A stretch of 32,361 nt of DNA from CANQBR01 sp964641395 (GTDB lineage: Bacteria; Bacillota; Negativicutes; Acidaminococcales; Acidaminococcaceae), in NCBI GenBank assembly GCA_964641395.1, contig CAZXKQ010000023.1:1-32361 (forward strand). Reading direction: 5' to 3'. A program made the position numbers and the translations under genes. Position 1 is the first letter of the stretch, and each line of letters starts with the position of its first letter. Below the pieces are notes generated by a model. That model was not told the DNA's origin. It searched no databases and saw only the letters and a list, made by a program, of their open reading frames with translations. Positions 1 to 6,662 of this stretch are shown piece after piece.

Positions 1-975
1 CACCACCATCCCCATGAGCACCGGGGCCTAGAGGAGATCCTGGCCATCATCCAGGCCGCCCAGCTTACAGAGGGGGCCAAGGCCCTGGCCGGCCGCATCT
101 TCCACATCATCGCCCAGGCCGAGGCCCAGGCCCACGGCCTAGCCCCGGAGCAGGTCCACTTCCACGAAGTGGGGGCGGTGGACTCCATCGTAGACATCGT
201 AGCCGCCGCCGTCTGCCTGGACGACCTAGGCATCCGGGAGGTCATCACCCCCTGCCTCTGTGAAGGCCGGGGCAGCGTCCGCTGCCAGCACGGCCTGCTG
301 CCCATACCCGTGCCGGCCACGGCCAACATCATCGCCGCCTACGGCCTGCCCCTCCGTATAGTGGACGTAGAGGGGGAACTGGTCACCCCCACCGGCGCCG
401 CCATAGCTGCCGCCATCACCACCTCCACCCAGCTGCCCCAGCGCTTTAAGATCCTGAAAAGCGGCCTGGGAGCAGGAAAGCGGCTCTACAGCCGCCCCAG
501 CATCCTGCGGGCCCTGCTCATCGAAGAGCAGCCTCTGGCAGCCGTAGGGGGAGAGATTCTTAAGATCGAGAGCAACATAGACGACTGCGACGGCCAGACC
601 CTGGGCTACACCCTGGAGAAACTGCTGGCAGCAGGGGCCTTGGACGCCTTCTACACCCCCGTCTACATGAAGAAGAACCGGCCCGCCTACCTGCTCACCG
701 TCCTCTGCCCGCCGGAGCTGCAGGCCCCTCTGGAGCAGATCATCTTTGCCGAGACCACCACCATAGGCCTGCGCCGCTGCCTAATGGAGCGCACCTGCCT
801 GCCTAGGAACAGCAGCCAGGTGGAGCTGAGCATCGGCCAGCTAGCGGTAAAGCGGGTCACCCTGCCAGACGGCAGGGTGAAGACCTACCCTGAATACGAG
901 AGCGCCGCCGCCCTCGCCCGAGCCAACCAGCTCAGCCTGGGCCAGGTCTTCGCCCTCTTCAGCAAGGAGGTCTGA
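1..975 (+). CDS. larC: LarC, nickel-insertion enzyme of the LarA cofactor pathway (5' truncated by window edge)
   Basis: The frame is open from base 1, so the N-terminus lies outside the window; about 324 residues are visible against roughly 400 for the family. LarC is a CTP-dependent cyclometallase that inserts nickel into the pyridinium dithiocarboxylate mononucleotide made by LarB and LarE. Seen here are the opening His-rich stretch (HHHPHEHRG), HFHEVGAVDSIVDI, the TPTGAAI segment, and the C-terminal SNIDD and YMKKNRP motifs typical of the LarC2 half. In Lactiplantibacillus plantarum the two halves are joined by a programmed frameshift; here they are in one uninterrupted frame. The stop is 4 bases before larE, and larB probably precedes it outside the window (inference). 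Confidence 0.93.
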   Translation, partial: HHHPHEHRGLEEILAIIQAAQLTEGAKALAGRIFHIIAQAEAQAHGLAPEQVHFHEVGAVDSIVDIVAAAVCLDDLGIREVITPCLCEGRGSVRCQHGLLPIPVPATANIIAAYGLPLRIVDVEGELVTPTGAAIAAAITTSTQLPQRFKILKSGLGAGKRLYSRPSILRALLIEEQPLAAVGGEILKIESNIDDCDGQTLGYTLEKLLAAGALDAFYTPVYMKKNRPAYLLTVLCPPELQAPLEQIIFAETTTIGLRRCLMERTCLPRNSSQVELSIGQLAVKRVTLPDGRVKTYPEYESAAALARANQLSLGQVFALFSKEV

Positions 976-979
976 GGCC

Positions 980-1804
980 GTGGCCTCCCTGAGCCCCGCC
1001 CTGCAGGCAAAGTACGCCGCCCTCCAGGAAGGCCTGGTCCGGTTAGGCAGCGTGGCAGTGGCCTATTCCGGCGGCGTAGACTCCAGCCTGCTCCTGAAGG
1101 CGGCCAAGGACTGCCTAGGCCCCAACTGCCTGGCCCTCACCGCCTGCCTCCGCTCCTTCCCCCGGCGGGAACTGGAGGCCGCCCAGGCCTTCTGCCGCCA
1201 GCTGGGGGTGGAGCACAGCCTCTGCCCCCTGGACGAGCTGGCCCTGCCCGGCTTCGCCGCCAACCCTCCTGACCGCTGCTACCTGTGTAAGAAGGCGGTC
1301 TTCGCCTCCCTCTGGGCGGCGGCAAGGGACGCTGGCTACCAGCACCTGGCGGAAGGCTCCAACCTGGACGATGCAGGAGACTACAGGCCGGGACTGCGGG
1401 CCCTGGCGGAGGCCCAGGTGCTAAGCCCCCTGCGCCAGGCCGGCCTCCACAAGGAGGAGGTCCGCAGCCTCAGCGCCTACCTGGGCCTGCCCACTGCGGC
1501 CAAGCCCTCCCTGGCCTGCCTGGCCAGCCGCATACCCTACGGGGAGGCGGTCACCGCCGCCAAGCTGGCCCAGATCGACCAGGCGGAAGAGTTTCTGCTG
1601 GGCCTGGGCTTTTCCCAGGTACGGGTGCGCTGCCACGGCCGGCTGGCCCGCATCGAGCTGCCCCCGGAGGAACTAGGGCAGGCCCTCCGCCAGGCCCGGC
1701 TCATCTACCAGCGGTTGCGCCAGACGGGCTTCACCTATGTGAGCCTGGACCTTCTGGGCTACCGCAGCGGCAGCCTTAACGAGAGCCTCTCCAGGCCCTT
1801 GTAG
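980..1804 (+). CDS. larE: LarE, ATP-dependent sacrificial sulfur transferase
   Basis: LarE adenylates and thiolates the nicotinic-acid-derived LarA cofactor precursor, in the L. plantarum enzyme giving up sulfur from its own cysteine. The 274-residue product has the expected length. The PP-loop SGGVDSS is at residues 30-36, RCYLCKK at 99-105, EGSNLDD at 125-131, and C180 within LACLASRIPYG aligns with the sacrificial Cys176 of L. plantarum LarE, suggesting the sacrificial rather than the iron-sulfur type. The start is GTG at 980, with AAGGAGG at 964-970 inside the end of larC, so the two genes are translationally linked. Confidence 0.93.
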   Translation: MASLSPALQAKYAALQEGLVRLGSVAVAYSGGVDSSLLLKAAKDCLGPNCLALTACLRSFPRRELEAAQAFCRQLGVEHSLCPLDELALPGFAANPPDRCYLCKKAVFASLWAAARDAGYQHLAEGSNLDDAGDYRPGLRALAEAQVLSPLRQAGLHKEEVRSLSAYLGLPTAAKPSLACLASRIPYGEAVTAAKLAQIDQAEEFLLGLGFSQVRVRCHGRLARIELPPEELGQALRQARLIYQRLRQTGFTYVSLDLLGYRSGSLNESLSRPL

Positions 1805-1864
1805 GGAGGCCGGCCTTCGTCTACAATGAGTATAACGTTACCTAGCTCCCCAGGAGGTGGAAGA

Positions 1865-2992
1865 ATGAAGAAAAAACCCATGGCTGTAACCCTGCTCACC
1901 GGCTACCTAGGGGCAGGGAAGACCACCTTGCTGAACTATATCCTGCGCCAACAGCACGGCTACAAGGTAGCCGTCATCGTCAATGACCTGGGCCAGGTGA
2001 ACATCGACGCCCGCCTCATCGCCAAGGGCGGGGCCATCGTGGCTGAGGACAGGGGGGATCTGGTTCCCTTGAGCAACGGCTGCATCTGCTGCACCCTGAA
2101 GGTGGACCTGATGAAGCAGCTGGCCCAGCTGGCAGACAGCGGCAAGTTCGACTACGTCCTCATCGAGGCCAGCGGCATCTGCGAGCCCCTGCCCATCGCC
2201 CAGACCATCACCCTGCTGAACGACGCCTTAGGGCGCAAGGGGCAGCCGGAGCTGTGCTACCTGGACAACATCGTCACCATCGTCGACGCCCTCCGCCTGG
2301 CCCAGGAGTTTGACTGCGGGGAGCAGATGCTGGCCCAAGACCTGGAGGAGGAAGATTTGGCCTACCTCCTCATCCAGCAGGTGGAATTTTGCAATACCAT
2401 CATCCTCAACAAGATCGACAAGGTGACAGAGGAGGAGAAGCAGAAGGTCAAGGCCGTCCTCAAGGCCCTGGCCCCGGCGGCCAAGCTCATCGAGACCAGC
2501 TACGGCCAGGTGGAGCTAGGCCAGGTGCTGGGCACCCACGCCTTCGATTTTGAGCGGGCGGTAACCAGCGCCGGCTGGATAGAGGCCCTGGAGCATCCTG
2601 AGGAAGCAGAGGAGGGAGAGGCCCTGGAGTACGGCATCGAGACCCTGGTCTACTACCGCCGCCGTCCCTTCCAGCACCAACTGTTCAGAGACTTTGCCGC
2701 CGACTGGCCCAGGAACATCATCCGCTGCAAGGGCTACCTCTGGTTCCAGGAGGATCCGGAAACCGCCTATGTCTTTGAGCAGGCAGGCAGCCAGCTGGCC
2801 TTGAACGACGACGGCCCCTGGGTGGCCGCAGAAGGGCCGGAGGCCCGCAAGGCCATCTTGGCCGCCAACCCGGAGCTGCTGACGGAGTGGGACGATGTGT
2901 ACGGGGACAGGATGATACGCCTGGTCTTCATCGGCCAGCAGCTGGACAAGGAGGGGCTAAGCGCCCAGTTAGACAGTTTTTTAGGCGTGTAG
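1865..2992 (+). CDS. CobW/COG0523-family GTPase, putative metallochaperone
   Basis: A G3E-family GTPase. Residues 13-20 form the Walker A (GYLGAGKT), NDLGQVNID follows at about 40-48, the metal-binding CxCC (GCICC, C73/C75/C76) lies in the LSNGCICCTL segment, and NKID at 182-185 gives guanine specificity. The C-terminal third looks like a CobW_C domain (YRRRPFQHQLF; CKGYLWFQ). The ATG at 1865 is chosen because AGGAGGT at 1852-1858 is well spaced; an in-frame ATG at 1826 has no such site. Relatives deliver zinc, cobalt or iron to target proteins. Its place 60 bases after larE suggests a role in supplying metal, perhaps nickel, to the Lar pathway, but that is inference; metal identity cannot be read from the sequence. 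Confidence 0.9.
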   Translation: MKKKPMAVTLLTGYLGAGKTTLLNYILRQQHGYKVAVIVNDLGQVNIDARLIAKGGAIVAEDRGDLVPLSNGCICCTLKVDLMKQLAQLADSGKFDYVLIEASGICEPLPIAQTITLLNDALGRKGQPELCYLDNIVTIVDALRLAQEFDCGEQMLAQDLEEEDLAYLLIQQVEFCNTIILNKIDKVTEEEKQKVKAVLKALAPAAKLIETSYGQVELGQVLGTHAFDFERAVTSAGWIEALEHPEEAEEGEALEYGIETLVYYRRRPFQHQLFRDFAADWPRNIIRCKGYLWFQEDPETAYVFEQAGSQLALNDDGPWVAAEGPEARKAILAANPELLTEWDDVYGDRMIRLVFIGQQLDKEGLSAQLDSFLGV

Positions 2993-3005
2993 CAGCACCC
3001 AGAGG

Positions 3006-3042
3006 AAAAGAGGGCGGGAGCCATGCTCCTGCCCTCTTTCTT
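3006..3042. terminator. Bidirectional terminator between the CobW gene and pcp
   Basis: The arms AAAAGAGGGCGGGAG (3006-3020) and CTCCTGCCCTCTTTCTT (3026-3042) pair around CCATG with one G-T wobble. A-rich and T-rich flanks allow it to end the convergent transcripts from both sides. Confidence 0.8.
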
Positions 3043-3053
3043 GCTTCTCGGGG

Positions 3054-3653
3054 TTATATCGTTTCTGCCAACAGCTCTATCAGCCGCCGGAGGACTGCCA
3101 CGCTCTCCTCCAGGGGCAGAGCCTTCCTTTCGTCCAGGACCATCTCCGGCACATAGGGTATGTGGACGAAGCCCACCCTGGTGGCAGTGCCGGCAAAGTG
3201 CCTGGCCGCCAGGTAGAAGACATCGTTGCACAAAAAACCGTTCACCCGGGGGGTGAGGGCCACAGGATAGCCCTCCCTCTGGAGGCGGGCCACCAAGGAG
3301 CGGGCCGGTATGGTGGCGTAGTACTTGGCCGCCGCCCCTGGCACCACCTCCTGGCCCCGAGGCTGGCGGCCCATGTTGTCCTGGATGCGGGCATCCCGCA
3401 CATTCACCGCCACGTAGTCCAGGCAGACCTTGGTGCTGCCGCTGTTCATCCCCGTTAGCAGCACCAGCTCCGGCGGCTGGGACGGCAGCCGCTCCTGCAG
3501 CACCTTCCACTCCAGGTCGTAGACGTTGGGCAGCAGCACCTTGGTGAGGGCGAAGCCGGCCAGGGTGGCCGGCAGGGCCTTCACGGCCAGCCAGGAGGGG
3601 TTGACGCTGTAGTGGGCAAAGGGGTCGAAGCCGGTGATAAGCAGCTGCTTCAT
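3054..3653 (-). CDS. pcp: Pyroglutamyl-peptidase I (peptidase family C15)
   Basis: Cytosolic cysteine peptidase that removes N-terminal pyroglutamate from peptides. The 199-residue length fits the family. LLITGFDPF at residues 4-12, catalytic Cys142 in NGFLCNDVFY and His164 in GFVHIPY are visible. The position that normally holds the catalytic Glu (Glu81 in Bacillus, in an ERVAIN context) reads Asp79 in LDYVAVN, a conservative change. ATG 3653 is preferred because AAGGAGGG lies 5 bases upstream; an in-frame start at 3674 would leave this site inside the gene. It is monocistronic, with its own strong promoter. Confidence 0.9.
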   Translation of the reverse strand: MKQLLITGFDPFAHYSVNPSWLAVKALPATLAGFALTKVLLPNVYDLEWKVLQERLPSQPPELVLLTGMNSGSTKVCLDYVAVNVRDARIQDNMGRQPRGQEVVPGAAAKYYATIPARSLVARLQREGYPVALTPRVNGFLCNDVFYLAARHFAGTATRVGFVHIPYVPEMVLDERKALPLEESVAVLRRLIELLAETI

Positions 3654-3685
3654 AGGCGCCCTCCTTAGCAACAAGCTCTGCCCCT

Positions 3686-3714
3686 ATTATAGGCTCCCCT
3701 CCCCTGGCCGTCAA
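3686..3714 (-). promoter_or_regulatory. Promoter of pcp
   Basis: Read on the minus strand, TTGACG (3709-3714) and TATAAT (3686-3691) are 17 bases apart. The -35 lies exactly in the loop of the inverted repeat CCCTGGC/GCCAGGG (3702-3708 and 3715-3721). Confidence 0.8.
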
Positions 3715-3721
3715 GCCAGGG
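3702..3721. repeat. 7-bp inverted repeat around the pcp -35; possible brnTA terminator or operator
   Basis: CCCTGGC, a 6-base loop and GCCAGGG form a perfect stem 8 bases after the brnA stop. There is no T tract on the minus strand, so an intrinsic terminator is doubtful; an operator is the alternative. Confidence 0.5.
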
Positions 3722-3728
3722 GGCTGCC

Positions 3729-3944
3729 TTACTTCCAGGTTAGCTGCAGCTCCCGCTTATTTTTAGCACAGTCGGCCAAGTATAGATTGATCAAGGTCTG
3801 GTAGGGCAGGCCCACCTGTAAGGCCTGCTCCTTGAAATAGGCCACCACTGATGGAGCTATTTTAATCGTCACCTGCTGCTTAAGCTCCTTGGCGTAGGGA
3901 TTAGGCCTAGGGTTCAGCTTCTCCACCTCATATTCCTCTAACAT
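3729..3944 (-). CDS. brnA: BrnA-type antitoxin
   Basis: A 71-residue DNA-binding antitoxin. The core KQQVTIKIAP, then VVAYFKEQA and GLPYQTLIN, is the ribbon-helix-helix signature of BrnA/CopG-like antitoxins, in which the protein both neutralises BrnT and represses the shared promoter. It overlaps the end of the toxin gene by 17 bases, the usual toxin-first order for brnTA. No transmembrane or other domain is visible. Family assignment is from motif recognition; activity is untested. Confidence 0.85.
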   Translation of the reverse strand: MLEEYEVEKLNPRPNPYAKELKQQVTIKIAPSVVAYFKEQALQVGLPYQTLINLYLADCAKNKRELQLTWK

Positions 3945-4212
3945 AGCTTTCTACCTCCCTCTTCGTCGCCTTTCTAGCTGAAATAATGGGGATCACTGTA
4001 GCGGAGACACGGTAACAGTGGCACACAACGCAGATCTTCTTAGTAGCACTCATGCCCAGGAGTAAAAATCTTTCCTCAGACCAGGAATGCTCCGGATCAT
4101 CAAACAAAATAGCCCTTTCATCGAAAAAAACGCTGCAAGCCTCAGCAAAATCAAGCCCGTGTTTTTTCTGGTTGAGTTGGTTTTTCTTTTCGTCCCAGTC
4201 AAAGATAAACAT
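3928..4212 (-). CDS. brnT: BrnT-type ribonuclease toxin
   Basis: A 94-residue RelE-fold toxin. FDWDEKKNQLNQKKHG at the N-terminus, the DPEHSWSEER segment and the C-terminal IISARKATKREVESY are diagnostic of BrnT, which cleaves RNA and slows growth until BrnA binds it. All core basic and His/Arg residues of these motifs appear intact, so the toxin is probably functional. The ribosome site before ATG 4212 is weak (no AGGAGG in range), consistent with low toxin synthesis. A consensus promoter lies about 50 bases upstream. Confidence 0.87.
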   Translation of the reverse strand: MFIFDWDEKKNQLNQKKHGLDFAEACSVFFDERAILFDDPEHSWSEERFLLLGMSATKKICVVCHCYRVSATVIPIISARKATKREVESYVRGI

Positions 4213-4249
4213 AGAGAGGGGCCTTTCTCACCTTCATTGATAAGTATTG

Positions 4250-4292
4250 AGTATATGTAATATAATTATACTATACTGTGCAACTCTGTCAA
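4250..4292 (-). promoter_or_regulatory. brnTA promoter with likely autoregulatory operator
   Basis: Minus-strand TTGACA (4287-4292) and TATAAT (4265-4270) with a 16-base spacer are both perfect hexamers. The -10 sits in the palindrome TATAATTATA (4261-4270) and is flanked by inverted arms AGTATA (4250-4255) and TATACT (4272-4277). BrnA-family proteins repress their own promoter, so these are candidate binding sites (inference). Confidence 0.8.
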
Positions 4293-4377
4293 CTCTTTTT
4301 TCAGCCCTCTTTGCCCCTCTACTTTTTCTCCCAATTTTCTCCCAAAATTACTCCCACGCCTTCAAAAAAGCTTGCCC

Positions 4378-4412
4378 TAAAAAGGAAAACTGCCGCAAAG
4401 TGCTTGCGGCAG
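4378..4412 (-). terminator. Intrinsic terminator of the tRNA gene
   Basis: Minus strand: CTGCCGCAA and TTGCGGCAG form a perfect 9-bp stem (4404-4412 and 4390-4398) with a 5-base loop, followed by TTTTCCTTTT. Confidence 0.9.
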
Positions 4413-4425
4413 AAGGAGATTTCAC

Positions 4426-4501
4426 TGGAGCTACTGACGGGATTCGAACCTGCGACCTGCTGATTACGAATCAGCTGCTCTACCGGCTGAGCTACAGTAG
4501 C
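4426..4501 (-). tRNA. trnT: tRNA-Thr (anticodon CGU)
   Basis: A 76-nt cloverleaf read on the minus strand. The acceptor GCTACTG pairs with CAGTAGC, with a D arm of GCTC/GAGC, an anticodon stem GCTGA/TCAGC with loop TTCGTAA (anticodon CGT, reading ACG), and a T arm with GGTTCGAATCC. The 3' TCCA, including CCA, is encoded. It has its own promoter and terminator. Confidence 0.95.
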
Positions 4502-4514
4502 GCTGAACAGAACC

Positions 4515-4544
4515 ATTATAAGGCAAAAGGCGGGCTGTTGTCAA
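4515..4544 (-). promoter_or_regulatory. Promoter of tRNA-Thr
   Basis: Minus-strand TTGACA (4539-4544) and TATAAT (4515-4520), 18 bases apart, just upstream of the tRNA 5' end at 4501. Both hexamers are perfect. Confidence 0.85.
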
Positions 4545-4550
4545 CCCGCC
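4525..4550 (-). terminator. Terminator of the XRE gene, overlapping the tRNA promoter
   Basis: Minus strand: GGCGGG (4545-4550) pairs with CCCGCC (4529-4534) and is followed by TTTT. The loop contains the -35 hexamer of the tRNA promoter. Confidence 0.6.
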
Positions 4551-4558
4551 TAGGAGCA

Positions 4559-5011
4559 TCACTCTTTGTCAGCCTGGGGCTCGGCAGCCTGGGCCTTCTT
4601 AGCGGACTCCTCTGCTGCCGCCCTGTCCGCCAGGATCTGGGCCTTGGTGCGGCGGAAACGGGGCTTCTTGATCTGGTTGATCTCGGATTTTTTGATTACC
4701 TTGGCGATCTCCGAAATAATGTGCAGCTCATCCACCGTACAGCCGTTGAGGATGTCGGCCAGCTCCTTGCGGAAGATATTTTCGCTGTGGGCGACGCTGT
4801 CGCACAGCAGCTCGTCTACAGACACGCCTAAAACATTGGCCAGGCTGATGATGGTAGGCAGGCCTAGCTTAGTATTGCCGGTTTCGATATTGCTGATATG
4901 CGGTGTGGATAAACCAGTTATCTGTGCTACATTCCCCTGGGTAATGTGCTTCCGCTGGCGGGCTTGCTTGATCCTGGCACCGATGGCCTTGTAGTCAACA
5001 TTCACTTCCAT
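4559..5011 (-). CDS. XRE-family transcriptional regulator
   Basis: About 150 residues with an N-terminal helix-turn-helix of the Cro/C1 type: IGARIKQARQRKHITQ, then GLSTPHISNIETG and PTIISLANVLGVSVDELL. The C-terminal third is a basic then alanine-rich tail (KKPRFRRTKAQI onward) with no recognised domain. The ATG at 5011 is preferred, since the AAGGGG site directly abuts the in-frame ATG at 5023; the spacing of 12 is slightly long, so the choice is not certain. Its targets are unknown. It sits alone between the tRNA and the larA-like gene, on the same strand as the latter, and could regulate it or itself. Confidence 0.85.
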   Translation of the reverse strand: MEVNVDYKAIGARIKQARQRKHITQGNVAQITGLSTPHISNIETGNTKLGLPTIISLANVLGVSVDELLCDSVAHSENIFRKELADILNGCTVDELHIISEIAKVIKKSEINQIKKPRFRRTKAQILADRAAAEESAKKAQAAEPQADKE

Positions 5012-5081
5012 ACTACGAAACATCCCCTTTATGTTTTCACTCCATACAGGTAGGTTTTATGTAACGAATTTAACACTATGT

Positions 5082-5110
5082 ATTATAGTCGAAAAACCGA
5101 ATAAAAGCAA
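5082..5110 (-). promoter_or_regulatory. Probable promoter of the XRE gene
   Basis: Minus-strand TATAAT (5082-5087) with TTGCTT (5105-5110) 17 bases upstream. The -10 is perfect and the -35 is weak. Confidence 0.6.
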
Positions 5111-5155
5111 GGCCTTTCGCAAAAATATAAGGATTTTTATTAAGGTTCGGCGTAC

Positions 5156-6436
5156 TTAAGGCTTACTGAGGAGCGGCACTGTCAGGCTGCCCTGGGGCAT
5201 TAAAATGATATTATAAGCTGGGCCTACATAGGCCTCGGCCCTGGCTATGGCCTCGTCCACGCTATCCACGGCCTCAAAGAGCAGATCCTTGGCGATCTGC
5301 TTGTCCAAGGCCGAAACCAGGATGAAGCGGGCCTTCTTCATCAGACGGGTGATGGCGAAGGCCTTGTGGGCCCCGATGACGAAGTTGGCGGCCAGCTTGG
5401 CGGCGATGGCGTCCGGGGAGGGGTTCTCCCGCAGGGCCTGCTCCAGGGCCGCGCTGCCGCTGCCCTCTTCGCACTCGCCGATGATGATCACTACCCCGCC
5501 CTCCTTCACGGCGCACCAGGCATTGTCCATAGTCTTCTGCAACTGGTAGATGTTGATGTCCTTGGGGTAGCCGCCGCAGCTGGCGATGACGATGTCGGCG
5601 GGAGCGGGGATGGGCACCCCGTACACCCGGTCCACAAACTTGCAGGCCTCCAGGTGGGCCTGGTACCAGTCGCCGGCAAAGACCTTCAGGAATTCGTGTT
5701 TGGCATTTAAAATGGCGTTGAAGAGGAAGAGGCGGTGCTCCTTGGCGAACAGGCCTACCCCCTCCACCTGGTCCTCATAGACCGGGTTGCCGTGGAGCTT
5801 GCCCAGGCCGGACTTAGGACTCATCATCAGGCTGTGGTTCTTCCGCACCGTCTCCATGGCGGCACAGCCAGGCAGCACCGCCTTGCGGCCGCCGCCGTAG
5901 CCGGAGAAGAAGTGATGGACGATGGTACCGGTGAGGATCACCAGGTCCACGTCGCAGATCCGCTTGTTCAACCACACCGGGGTGCCGAAGCTGGTGGTGC
6001 CGAAGTACTGGAAGGCCCCCTCCTCCTGGCAGTTGCTGTTGTACATCTTCAGCCGGGAGGCCACCTCCTGGCCCACCGCCTCCACCATCTCGGCCTCCGT
6101 CATATCCCTGTGGGTGCCTAGGGCGAAGACGATGCGCATGTCCTCATCCTTGATGCCTAGCTTGTTCAGCTCCCGCACCAAGATAGGCATAAAGTCATAG
6201 CTGTTGGCCACCCTGGTAGGGTCGTTGCAGATAAAGGCTATCTTCTGCCCTGGCCGCACCAGCTCTGCCAGGGAGGGACAGCCGATGGGGTGGTAGATGG
6301 CCTCCAGCACCGCCTCCTCCAGGTTCTCCAGCAGGGGCACGTCCGCTGTGCGGATCTCCGCCAGCACCCGCTCTGCGTCAAGGGTAAACTCTTTCTCACC
6401 GTGGCCGTACTTATAGGCGTAGTGAGTCATCTTCAT
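5156..6436 (-). CDS. larA: LarA-family nickel-dependent 2-hydroxyacid racemase
   Basis: A 426-residue protein, the same size as L. plantarum lactate racemase (about 424). The cofactor and metal residues align at a constant offset of +1: His109 (ALGTHRDM), His175 (VHHFFSGYGGGRK), Lys185 in GGGRK, which carries the covalent pincer cofactor, and His201 (RKNHS). GRKAVLPG is the family signature. It should interconvert D- and L-forms of lactate or a related hydroxyacid; LarA homologues vary in substrate, so lactate is likely but not proven. The cofactor genes larC and larE lie 4 kb away on the other strand. The start has a strong GGAGGAGG site, and the gene is transcribed alone. Confidence 0.9.
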   Translation of the reverse strand: MKMTHYAYKYGHGEKEFTLDAERVLAEIRTADVPLLENLEEAVLEAIYHPIGCPSLAELVRPGQKIAFICNDPTRVANSYDFMPILVRELNKLGIKDEDMRIVFALGTHRDMTEAEMVEAVGQEVASRLKMYNSNCQEEGAFQYFGTTSFGTPVWLNKRICDVDLVILTGTIVHHFFSGYGGGRKAVLPGCAAMETVRKNHSLMMSPKSGLGKLHGNPVYEDQVEGVGLFAKEHRLFLFNAILNAKHEFLKVFAGDWYQAHLEACKFVDRVYGVPIPAPADIVIASCGGYPKDINIYQLQKTMDNAWCAVKEGGVVIIIGECEEGSGSAALEQALRENPSPDAIAAKLAANFVIGAHKAFAITRLMKKARFILVSALDKQIAKDLLFEAVDSVDEAIARAEAYVGPAYNIILMPQGSLTVPLLSKP

Positions 6437-6506
6437 AGTTGCCGCCTCCTCCTTCTTACTCTCAGTCTGCCGGGTTTTGCAAGCTATCTCCTTCTCTTAC
6501 AGCTAT

Positions 6507-6536
6507 ATTATAACCGAGGCCCGGCTCCCTTGTCTA
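6507..6536 (-). promoter_or_regulatory. Promoter of the larA-like gene
   Basis: Minus-strand TAGACA (6531-6536), 18-base spacer, TATAAT (6507-6512). This leaves a leader of about 65 bases before ATG 6436. Confidence 0.75.
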
Positions 6537-6587
6537 GTACAGGGCCGGACTATTTAACAAGAGGAAGGCAGGAGGGACCCCAAAGGA

Positions 6588-6623
6588 AAAGCAGGCAGCC
6601 GCCCGAAGGCCGCCGCCTGCTTT
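6588..6623 (-). terminator. Terminator of the antiporter operon
   Basis: Minus strand: the perfect 9-bp arms AAAGCAGGC and GCCTGCTTT (6615-6623 and 6588-6596), with a GC-rich inner stem, are followed by TCCTTTT. It lies 40 bases after the last antiporter gene. Confidence 0.85.
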
Positions 6624-6662
6624 GCGTGCATGTCGCGCTGGACTGTCCAGGCTCCCCCGCCC

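Noticed and set aside
1800..1864. Separate promoter for the CobW gene (TTGTAG with TACAAT)
   Set aside because: The -35 matches only half of the consensus and lies in the larE end; co-transcription with larE is as likely.
2767..3714. 315-residue minus-strand ORF spanning the end of the CobW gene and pcp
   Set aside because: Overlaps two clear genes and the terminator between them; Gly/Pro/Arg-rich nonsense composition.
4247..4831. 194-residue plus-strand ORF through the tRNA
   Set aside because: It translates the complement of tRNA-Thr and of the XRE gene; not a protein.
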